IMG/VR virus record: IMGVR_UViG_3300033144_002153
Coordinates: 1-32,066 of that record
From: a virus
DNA length: 32,066 nt
Strand: one strand, 5' to 3'
Part shown: positions 7,333 through 13,853 of the stretch, one piece after another
Layout: the number at the start of each line of letters is the position of its first letter
How positions within the stretch are numbered: position 1 is the stretch's first letter
The notes under the pieces: generated by a model
Databases searched by the model: none
What the model was told of the DNA's origin: nothing
What the model saw: only the letters and a program-made list of their open reading frames with translations
Program-made: the position numbers and the translations under genes

Positions 7333-7542
7333 ATGGCTCAGAACGTCCACCGCGTGCTACTACACTTCATTGCATCCGATCCTCTGGACGTTACCAAGAA
7401 GTGTATGGCCATCAATCACGTAAACAGAAAAGAATACGAGTATATGCAACCGATAAAAGACGGTAGCTCATGGGTCGTTTTCTTCTACGCCGATGCAACC
7501 AATATAGAACTACCTCCAGTAACAGGAGGATCAGATGGCTAG
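7333..7542 (+). CDS. hypothetical protein, 69 aa
   Basis: The function is not recognised. It is a small soluble protein with alternating hydrophobic and charged residues (VHRVLLHFIA; SSWVVFFYAD), suggesting a compact beta fold. It is the first gene after the capsid terminator and overlaps the next gene by 8 bases, so it belongs to the block of small genes at 7333-10473. A minor virion or decoration component is possible from location alone. Confidence 0.6.
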   Translation: MAQNVHRVLLHFIASDPLDVTKKCMAINHVNRKEYEYMQPIKDGSSWVVFFYADATNIELPPVTGGSDG

Positions 7543-8023
7543 TGGATCAGAGCATGGGTCGCACGTAGATGGTGCAATCAAGACAAAAGAAAGCAGAAAG
7601 TTTAAGCTAACTCCAAGCGATGAGTATGCGGTAAGGGTGTGCGCTGATGCTGACACGCCTATACCCACGTATGATGTTGGTGGCGGCGCGGGTGGTGTAC
7701 CAAAGTATTTCGATTTCTCAGGATTAACAGACAACACAGCTACAAAAACCCTAATCACTACAACAGTAGCGGTGGGAAAGATTCTAAACTTAGCGGCCCT
7801 ACATGTAAGCACTCGATGCAGTGGTAAAATCGAAGTAACTGCTGATGGTGATGTCATTGCTACTGGGCGTACTGCGCCTGGTAAACCTGACATCAACTTT
7901 GTCTGGGCATTGGATAGGCCAGTGGCTACGGGCGCGGTGGTTAATGTGGATTTCACACAATTCAGACCTAGCATAGACGTTGATATTGAGGCGTTTCTGT
8001 CTGGCTCTGAGACAAACGCTTAG
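7535..8023 (+). CDS. hypothetical virion-type protein, 162 aa
   Basis: The product has a polar N-terminus, a glycine-rich segment (DVGGGAGG, about residue 50) and then a beta-rich C-terminal half (KIEVTADGDVIATGRTAPG; TGAVVNVDFTQ), as in jelly-roll or Ig-like virion domains. AGGAGGATCAG is a strong Shine-Dalgarno overlapping the end of the preceding gene. It is likely a head-decoration or fibre component, inferred from composition and position. Confidence 0.55.
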   Translation: MASGSEHGSHVDGAIKTKESRKFKLTPSDEYAVRVCADADTPIPTYDVGGGAGGVPKYFDFSGLTDNTATKTLITTTVAVGKILNLAALHVSTRCSGKIEVTADGDVIATGRTAPGKPDINFVWALDRPVATGAVVNVDFTQFRPSIDVDIEAFLSGSETNA

Positions 8024-8034
8024 GAGAAAATAGA

Positions 8035-8577
8035 ATGGCAGACGAGAGAGAACTATTTAATACTTTAGAAGAATCAAACGGTGCGGGTGCAGCGCACGCA
8101 AAAAAACAAGAGGGCGATAGTCCTGCAAGTGCCAACGGTAGCATCGGCTTTGCATTTAAGGATAGCTCAGGCAATGTTATTTTACCCCAGCTTGATATCA
8201 ATGGTAAGTTACCCTTTTCAAGTGATGCGCCAGGTACTTGCAAGAGTGCAGTCGGTTCGGTAACGGTTGCTGCACTAGCTACTGAAGAAGCGGTTGCGAC
8301 TATCACACTTACGGCATCGGCTGTTCATACTAACATGAAAGCAAATGTTAGTTCAACTCAGCCTTGCAAGTGGCGAATGGAGCATAACGATAGCGGCACG
8401 CCAACGGTCATTGACCACGGTATTTCGGGGTCTGGACAATATACGATTAAAATGGAGCCTGGCTGTGATTTCACGGCTGGTGGTATTGGTACACAAGAAC
8501 TCAAAATCTTTGTTGAGCAATTGCGCGGAAAATTATCTGATGCACATGCATCGGTTTCAGTATTAGAAAAGGCATAA
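8035..8577 (+). CDS. hypothetical virion-type protein, 180 aa
   Basis: Low-complexity N-terminus (Ala, Gly, Ser, Asp), then SIGFAFKDSSGNVILPQLD and a run of Thr/Ser/Ala-rich strands (VTVAALATEEAVATITLTA), with two Cys that could pair. The overall appearance is a secreted-like beta-sandwich common in phage surface proteins. No family is identified. It lies 11 bases after its neighbour, with GAGAAAAT as a modest ribosome site. Confidence 0.5.
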   Translation: MADERELFNTLEESNGAGAAHAKKQEGDSPASANGSIGFAFKDSSGNVILPQLDINGKLPFSSDAPGTCKSAVGSVTVAALATEEAVATITLTASAVHTNMKANVSSTQPCKWRMEHNDSGTPTVIDHGISGSGQYTIKMEPGCDFTAGGIGTQELKIFVEQLRGKLSDAHASVSVLEKA

Positions 8578-8582
8578 TTTAG

Positions 8583-8900
8583 ATGGCTAATGAACTCCCG
8601 CAGTTTGAGACTCAAGACCGTGACGGTAGCACATCGCACCATAACGGTACTGCTACGAGTGTCGCTGCGGGAGTACCATCGGTCGCCGCTGGTTTTATCA
8701 CTGAGGTATTGATGACCGTGCCAAAACAGGCTGGCAGTGCAGCGGTCAAGATATCCTTTGACGGTGGTACTACTTACATAGAGGTAAAAGAGTTAGGTCA
8801 TATCGCCTGGAGCATGAAAGGTGATGTCACTCAAGTTTTTGTCAAGACCGACTCAGGTTCTTTTGATTATGAACTTATTTTAAATCGGGAGTCGCCATAA
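8583..8900 (+). CDS. small phage structural module, 105 aa
   Basis: It contains AAVKISFDGGTTYIEVKELGHIAWSMKG in outline: a SFDGGTT turn, then a strand, then a 'MKG-x-VTQVFVKT' strand pair, ending FDYELILN. This pattern recurs in many phage virion proteins as a small beta domain. I infer a decoration or accessory head/tail protein. Its start is five bases after the previous stop. Confidence 0.55.
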   Translation: MANELPQFETQDRDGSTSHHNGTATSVAAGVPSVAAGFITEVLMTVPKQAGSAAVKISFDGGTTYIEVKELGHIAWSMKGDVTQVFVKTDSGSFDYELILNRESP

Positions 8901-9443
8901 ATGTCACGCGCTAGTTTCGGTCAAATGCCATTCATTGATGACCTGCATGATGTTGATACTAGTACGACTACTCCCAGCACAGGCGATCACTTAGAGTGGG
9001 ATGGCACAACTTGGATTGCTGCTGCACCATCAGGCGGCGGCGGTGGTGGTGATGAAATTAAAACGCATCACATGTGGGTGGATAAAGCCAAAGACAATTG
9101 GGTAAAAAATGGTCATAACCACGGCAAGGAAATGGATAAAGTCCCATACATAATTTTGAATGATTGCATTGTAAATGGCATATACCTATCCGGCGAAAAG
9201 GATAGTAAAAATGTATCACTAGAGTTTTATGTTAATGGTACTGGGTCGGGTGATAAGGTTTACACCTATACACCATCATCATTCAGAACGCGCTATGAGT
9301 ACGGCGATATCAGCGCACTAACGCTGTCACAAGGCGATCTATTTAGAATTAAGTGTGGCAATGTAAGCGGTGAGCAAAAGAAGCTAGAAATCTGGATAGA
9401 CTTTAGGGTGACTAGTCATAACGTGGCATCGGGGGGGACATGA
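8901..9443 (+). CDS. putative head fibre or decoration protein with Gly linker
   Basis: Three parts are visible. The N-terminal 'STGDHLEWDGTTWIAA' stretch is a phrase typical of phage fibre attachment regions. A (Gly)6 linker follows at about residue 45-51. The C-terminal domain of about 125 residues has alternating strands (VSLEFYVNGTGSGDKVYTY; KLEIWIDFRV), which looks like a carbohydrate-binding-type beta sandwich. GGGAG before the ATG serves as ribosome site. The stop overlaps the next start (ATGA). It could instead belong to the tail. Confidence 0.5.
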   Translation: MSRASFGQMPFIDDLHDVDTSTTTPSTGDHLEWDGTTWIAAAPSGGGGGGDEIKTHHMWVDKAKDNWVKNGHNHGKEMDKVPYIILNDCIVNGIYLSGEKDSKNVSLEFYVNGTGSGDKVYTYTPSSFRTRYEYGDISALTLSQGDLFRIKCGNVSGEQKKLEIWIDFRVTSHNVASGGT

Positions 9444-10159
9444 TAGCAATCTATTTATATAATCCAGATATGGTTAACGAGATAACAGAATCAGGCCAAG
9501 TCATTGCAGCAGACTCATACTACTTAATAAGCAATGCCGAGCGTGAAAATTTCTCGCAAGATGATGACTTGTTATCAGACATCTCAAGCGGTGCATGTAT
9601 TGTATCAGAATCTAATAGCGCCGAGGGTCATATTCTAGGCATTAGTGATGCTATTGATCTACTTAAGGGTTCGCTACCATCCAGAGTTAGGAATGTGCTA
9701 GGCAATGAGGCGTTTGACATATCACCTAGATCAATGTCTTTTTCTGCTACGGCTGGCGCAACCACAGTGCATGATAAAGTTATCAACGCAGCGCTAGCTA
9801 TCAAGGCTGGTATTCTGTTTGCTGAGAGTGGGGCGATATCGTCCGACACTATAAAGATTGAGATCGTTGATACGCTTTATTTATTAAAGGGCATTGAGTA
9901 CCCTAGTGAGGTTGACGTTGGTGGTGGTACTATGCTGCCGATTGAAACGATTGCCCCTGATGGCGTGGTGTTAGCTGAGTATGTACCCGAATGGAATGTG
10001 CTGCCAGGGCCGCATCACATTAATAAACTGGTATCACAGAATGTCGGCAAGCTACCAGTTGCTAATTTGGTTATGAGATTAAGCTATACTAGCTCATCAC
10101 CTGTTGGCAGTCCTGACGTTGTTGGCAACTTAAACATTGTGGCTTATAGGGTGTCATGA
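9440..10159 (+). CDS. hypothetical virion protein, 239 aa
   Basis: The N-terminal half has a pattern I associate with phage fibre and appendage proteins: YYLISNAERENFSQDDDLL, then SDISSGACIV and an ISDAIDLLKG helix. The C-terminal half has long strands and a proline/glycine segment (VLPGPHHINKLVSQNVGKL). It is probably part of the same appendage as its neighbours. GGGGGG before the ATG may act as ribosome site. The stop overlaps the next ATG. Confidence 0.5.
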   Translation: MIAIYLYNPDMVNEITESGQVIAADSYYLISNAERENFSQDDDLLSDISSGACIVSESNSAEGHILGISDAIDLLKGSLPSRVRNVLGNEAFDISPRSMSFSATAGATTVHDKVINAALAIKAGILFAESGAISSDTIKIEIVDTLYLLKGIEYPSEVDVGGGTMLPIETIAPDGVVLAEYVPEWNVLPGPHHINKLVSQNVGKLPVANLVMRLSYTSSSPVGSPDVVGNLNIVAYRVS

Positions 10160-10473
10160 TGAGCAAGCGGCTGACTATCAATCTACTATCACTAGCTGGC
10201 TTTGTTGTTTTGTTTTTCCCGCTCTTATCAATAGTCGCATGGGGCTTATTCTGGACGCTTTACGGCATGGCTATTGGGTCTGAGTTTCTTAAACAGTATG
10301 GCGTAAGGGTTATGCTAAGTGCAGACCAATCGCTCAATACCATCTGGTTTGGATCAATCGACCGCACTATATCAACCCGCGCCGGTGCTGGGGAACTAGG
10401 ATGGCTATCAAAGCCATTGTGCAAGGTGTTAGATGCTATAGATGAGAACCATTGTAGAGATTCAAAAGAGTGA
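10156..10473 (+). CDS. small membrane protein of an uncharacterised phage family
   Basis: A 105-residue protein. Residues 8-42 form one or two hydrophobic segments (LLSLAGFVVLFFPLLSIVAW). The C-terminal half contains DQSLNTIWFGSIDRTISTRAG, then GWLSKPLCKVLDAID and ENHC. The order D-Q-S-L-N...D-x-T-(I/L)-S-x-R...ID...HC matches a short protein that I recall in many phages and prophages without an assigned role. It should be membrane-anchored. Its placement among virion genes is odd. ATGATG at the start allows two initiation points. Confidence 0.55.
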   Translation: MMSKRLTINLLSLAGFVVLFFPLLSIVAWGLFWTLYGMAIGSEFLKQYGVRVMLSADQSLNTIWFGSIDRTISTRAGAGELGWLSKPLCKVLDAIDENHCRDSKE

Positions 10474-10505
10474 TAAGATTTAAGTATGTTAGGGAGAATT
10501 GACGC

Positions 10506-11306
10506 ATGAGTTTACTACAAAGAGAGATCACTAGAACGATTCTAAACTCCGACGAGACAACTTCAAACACATCTAAGGTAGCATCAGATCCCCAAGCTTT
10601 TGTTTTACTCGCAGCTGATTCATTCTATGTAGGTTACAACGGTAGGTTTGCTGCCAGATACTTCGATCTTAGTACAGTAAACGCAAGCCCCTCCACTGTT
10701 AGCGTTTCTTATTGGGATGGTAGTCAATACTCGGCTGTCTCCGATCTTATTGATCAAACAGATGGTTTTACCAAGTCGGGGTTTATCTCGTGGGAGAACT
10801 CCACCAATTGGTCTAGTAAAGAGCAGTCGGGTGTTGATAAGTCTTTGTATTGGATCAGAATCAAGGTATCTGCTGACCTAGATGCTGGTACTGAGTTACA
10901 GAGCTGTGTAAATCTATTCTCAACCAATGAGCTACTACAGAGCTACTATTCTATTCTTGTTCAGGATACTAGATGGCTTCCAGAGGGAGAAACCAGCTTT
11001 ATTAAGAAGCATGTGGCTGCTAAGGATCTTGTGGTTAATAGGCTTAAAGAAAGGCGACTTATCCAGAAAGAGTCAGACATCATAGACCTTAATGCGGTAT
11101 CTGTTGCAGCTACACACGCTTGCGCCTACTTGATCTTACAAGAGACCGCCATTAGTGAAGACATCCAGCAGATCAGAGATTGGGCATATAAGAACTTTGA
11201 AGACGAGATCGACCAGCTGAAATTAAATGTTGATAAAGATCAAGACGGTGTTGTTGACGATTCAGAGGCTCAGGACTTTGGGATAATTGAGGTCAGACGT
11301 AGATGA
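10506..11306 (+). CDS. head-tail adaptor-type structural protein with EF-hand loop
   Basis: A 266-residue protein in two parts. The N-terminal 130 residues contain a beta module (VSYWDGSQYSAVSDLIDQTD ... SLYWIRIKVSADLD) seen in many phage structural proteins. The rest is helical, of a head-tail connector type, and ends with a perfect EF-hand-like calcium loop, DKDQDGVVDDSE (residues 243-254; Asp at 1, 3, 5, Gly at 6, Glu at 12). GTTAGGGAGAATT is the ribosome site. The stop overlaps the next gene. The adaptor role is inferred from order (before tail terminator and tube) and the C-terminal style. Confidence 0.6.
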   Translation: MSLLQREITRTILNSDETTSNTSKVASDPQAFVLLAADSFYVGYNGRFAARYFDLSTVNASPSTVSVSYWDGSQYSAVSDLIDQTDGFTKSGFISWENSTNWSSKEQSGVDKSLYWIRIKVSADLDAGTELQSCVNLFSTNELLQSYYSILVQDTRWLPEGETSFIKKHVAAKDLVVNRLKERRLIQKESDIIDLNAVSVAATHACAYLILQETAISEDIQQIRDWAYKNFEDEIDQLKLNVDKDQDGVVDDSEAQDFGIIEVRRR

Positions 11307-11743
11307 GTATTGTTGCTGATATCTTTACAAGCATACAATCCAAGGTGGCCGCCGACCTACCATCTTCATATCGAAAGCTGCGCAGAGTTATTGATCTGGA
11401 TGAGTCAGACCTAAAAGCCGCGCTTAATGGCGGGTGGGGTGTTAGACACGGTGCAGCTGGACCTGCTGATGGAATACTTAAAGCCGTGACACTTGATCAG
11501 ACTTTTGAGGTTGTGCTGTCTAAGTGCTTTGTGGACAAGCTGGACGATGATGCAAAGCAGGACGCTGTTAACGAGCTGCATACAAACTTTGAATCAATTT
11601 ACTGTGATTTAGTTAATACAAAGGCGGGCGTACCTTTAAACGTTCTGCTGGTGGATCAGCCGTCAATAGCTGACCCGGAATACTTTGATGCTACGGTCGC
11701 ATTGGTGTGCAGTTTCGTAGTAAAATTTAGAAAACCGCTCTAA
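11303..11743 (+). CDS. tail terminator / tail completion protein
   Basis: A 146-residue protein directly before the tail tube gene, where tail terminators of siphoviruses normally lie. The C-terminal strand pattern (FDATVALVCSFVVKFRKPL) and the central helix ELHTNFESIYCDLVN resemble gpU/gp37-type proteins that cap the growing tail tube and join it to the head. No single diagnostic motif is visible, so this is a positional call with supportive size. Confidence 0.6.
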   Translation: MSIVADIFTSIQSKVAADLPSSYRKLRRVIDLDESDLKAALNGGWGVRHGAAGPADGILKAVTLDQTFEVVLSKCFVDKLDDDAKQDAVNELHTNFESIYCDLVNTKAGVPLNVLLVDQPSIADPEYFDATVALVCSFVVKFRKPL

Positions 11744-11755
11744 GGAGATAATAGA

Positions 11756-12931
11756 ATGGCTACAGGTGTAAATAAGTTAAATAGTGTTATTGGGTTAGCA
11801 GAAGAAGTCACTGAGGGCGTGTATGTTGCACCATCCGCTTATATGCAGCCGCTTGAAGGCTTTGGTGCAGAGACATCAAAAGAAGAGCTAGAAAGACAGA
11901 TCATTACAGCTAACATCGGTACTCCAGTTCCAAGAACGGGAATGAAGTCCGCTAGTGTTTCGATGCCTCTAGAGTGGAAGGCCAGCGGAACTGAGGGAGA
12001 TGCACCAGAGTCCGACCTACCATTAAAATCTATGCTGGGTGATAAGAGACAGGTTGTGTCACAATCTACCACTAAGGCTGGAAACAGCACAACGGTTCTA
12101 CAGATTGAAGATGCAGATATATCTAAGTACGCAAAGGGTGACTCTATGGTCATCCTAGAGGCTGGCGATCACTCAGCACACATCATCACCGCTGTCGACA
12201 CCACTGGTGGATCAGCTAACGTTACATATCTTCCATCAAGATCAGCAGCACCAGCTGACAATGTGGCTGTATCAAAATCAACTACTTACTTCCCGTCTAA
12301 CACAGGTCATCCGTCTATCTCAGCGTCTATCTATTGGGGTGATGAGATCCTAGAAAAGGTTACTGGCTGTAAGATCGGATCAATGAGCTTAGATAATTTC
12401 TCTGTAGGACAGATTCCTAGCTTGAACTTTGCGTTCCAAGGTATGGACTTTGACCGAGAAGATGGGTCAAGCGCTGGAGCGACATACAGCTCTGGGCTTC
12501 CTTTCATCGCGCTTAAGGCATGTGTATTTCAGAACGATGTATCGCTTGAGTTAGAAACATTCTCTTTGAGCGTCACGAACGAGATCGGACAGATCAAATC
12601 TACGTGTGCTGAATCAGGTATTACTGCGCAGCGACACACTAAGCGCAAGATTGAGTTTTCAATGAACCCATACATGGATGACACCACATTAACGCAGTTC
12701 GACAAGTTCAATGATCAGGAGCTTTACTCTATCATTATCACAGGAGCTAACCCTTCTAGTGTTGCTGGAGAGTTCGATCTTGGGTCTGTGTGTACCATCT
12801 ACCTTCCAAACTGTATGACTACCGGCGACCCTATTGGAGATGTTGATAACATCCTAGTGGATAGCATCAGCGGTAAGGCGACTGTCGGGGCATCTGGTGA
12901 CGAGACAGATATATTTATGGGTTTCGTATAG
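11756..12931 (+). CDS. major tail tube protein
   Basis: A 391-residue beta-rich protein between the tail terminator and the tail assembly chaperones, which is the major tail protein slot. It starts NKLNSVIGLAEEVTEGVY, like many phage tube proteins (a 'G-x-A-x-E-x-x-x-GVY' opening), and is long enough for the tube domain plus an added surface domain. TAAGGAGATAATAGA is a strong Shine-Dalgarno, fitting a highly produced subunit. It forms stacked hexameric rings of the tail tube. Confidence 0.78.
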   Translation: MATGVNKLNSVIGLAEEVTEGVYVAPSAYMQPLEGFGAETSKEELERQIITANIGTPVPRTGMKSASVSMPLEWKASGTEGDAPESDLPLKSMLGDKRQVVSQSTTKAGNSTTVLQIEDADISKYAKGDSMVILEAGDHSAHIITAVDTTGGSANVTYLPSRSAAPADNVAVSKSTTYFPSNTGHPSISASIYWGDEILEKVTGCKIGSMSLDNFSVGQIPSLNFAFQGMDFDREDGSSAGATYSSGLPFIALKACVFQNDVSLELETFSLSVTNEIGQIKSTCAESGITAQRHTKRKIEFSMNPYMDDTTLTQFDKFNDQELYSIIITGANPSSVAGEFDLGSVCTIYLPNCMTTGDPIGDVDNILVDSISGKATVGASGDETDIFMGFV

Positions 12932-12932
12932 C

Positions 12933-12960
12933 TTGACATATATGCCCTATAGTTTATCGT
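12933..12960 (+). promoter_or_regulatory. predicted leaderless promoter for tail chaperone
   Basis: A perfect -35 TTGACA (12933-12938), a 16-bp spacer and TATCGT (12955-12960) lie six bases before the ATG at 12967. It begins two bases after the tail tube stop. TATAGT at 12948 is an alternative -10 but is too close to the -35. No Shine-Dalgarno precedes the gene. Confidence 0.5.
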
Positions 12961-12966
12961 TTCAAT

Positions 12967-13371
12967 ATGGCGATGATTATACGTGGTGGTAGTAAGCCGC
13001 AAGAACTAGTAATAGGTGATGTGACATTCACAATAAAGCCGCTTGAATGGCAAGAGCGGCTAGATCTGGGACAGTACATTAACCAGAAGCACGGAAAGAC
13101 CGTTGTCGATAAACACTCCTATACAAAAAAATTAATAAGTGTTTGCGTGAAAGACGTTAAAGGAATAACTGACCAGCACGGGGCTAAGTACACTTTGTCG
13201 CTAAATAGCTCAACGGGATACCTCACGGATGAGTGTGTCAGTGAGTTATGGCAGCTAAACTTCTTACCAGAGTTTCTTGAAAAGGCCATAGTTATAGCTA
13301 GAAGCCTAGTCCAAGACCCTAAATCAAAAGTCAAAGCGCTTAAGAAGCGGGCCTCTAAAAAAAAGAAGTAG
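12967..13371 (+). CDS. tail assembly chaperone, short form
   Basis: A 134-residue protein between tail tube and tape measure, the position of lambda gpG-type chaperones. It has a beta-hairpin start (QELVIGDVTFTIKPLEWQER) and a Lys-rich end. The last codons before the stop form the slippery heptamer A_AAA_AAG, so most ribosomes would make this short form and a fraction would shift -1 into the frame ending at 13853. Chaperones of this type bind the tape measure protein before the tube polymerises. Start chosen at ATG 12967 in line with the leaderless promoter. Confidence 0.72.
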   Translation: MAMIIRGGSKPQELVIGDVTFTIKPLEWQERLDLGQYINQKHGKTVVDKHSYTKKLISVCVKDVKGITDQHGAKYTLSLNSSTGYLTDECVSELWQLNFLPEFLEKAIVIARSLVQDPKSKVKALKKRASKKKK

Positions 13372-13382
13372 GGTCCTGCCCT
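13359..13382 (+). other. -1 programmed ribosomal frameshift signal
   Basis: In the chaperone frame the codons are TCT AAA AAA AAG AAG TAG. A_AAA_AAG at 13359-13365 is the classical dnaX-type -1 slip heptamer. Four bases downstream, AGGG (13370-13373) can pair with CCCT (13379-13382) around a 5-base loop as a modest stimulator. The -1 frame is open without a stop from here to 13853, through the codons ahead of the first ATG at 13413. Confidence 0.8.
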
Positions 13383-13853
13383 CCCCATGTTGACATAATA
13401 ACCGAGTTTGTTATGGATATGTCACAAATAAGCAACGACGAGTTCGCCACCATCATAGTTACCATGAGTACAATAGCCGACACTAAGGAGTTCTTTGTAT
13501 GCTCTAGGTGCCTGGTAACAGGGACAAGTGAAGAGATGATAGAAAAGAAGCGGGTGATTAGGTCTTGCCACGGCATGTCGGATGACCCCATAATGAAGTA
13601 CTCCTTAGATGAGATGGAAGTGTCTACCTTTACATGCCCCGGTAATATATTCAGCGCCGAGATCGCCAACATGGTTCCTGCGTTTAAGGCATTTAAACGA
13701 GGGGTTATGCCTTATGCGGGGCCGTACACCCAACAGCCGGCTAAGGTTATGGACGTTTTCGGCATCATGGAGCAATGGTATACTGATAGAGAAATGAAGA
13801 CAGCCAGAGATCAACAGGCTAAGCAGCGGGGAGCTAAAGGTTTTGGCAGATGA
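13365..13853 (+). CDS. tail assembly chaperone, frameshifted C-terminal extension
   Basis: After the slip, reading resumes at GAA 13365-13367 and adds 162 residues to the first 133, giving a fusion of about 295 residues. This matches the lambda G/GT arrangement. An ATG at 13413 lies in the same frame but has no Shine-Dalgarno, so independent initiation is less likely. The extension has several Cys (VCSRCLVTG, RSCHG, TFTCPG) that could bind a metal, and a C-terminal basic end. Its 3' end overlaps the tape measure start. Confidence 0.75.
   Translation, partial: EVGSCPPHVDIITEFVMDMSQISNDEFATIIVTMSTIADTKEFFVCSRCLVTGTSEEMIEKKRVIRSCHGMSDDPIMKYSLDEMEVSTFTCPGNIFSAEIANMVPAFKAFKRGVMPYAGPYTQQPAKVMDVFGIMEQWYTDREMKTARDQQAKQRGAKGFGR

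Noticed and set aside
13390-13395. TTGACA before the ATG at 13413 as a promoter
   Set aside because: No -10 lies at 16-18 bp, there is no hexamer at the leaderless distance, and the region is better explained as frameshifted coding sequence.
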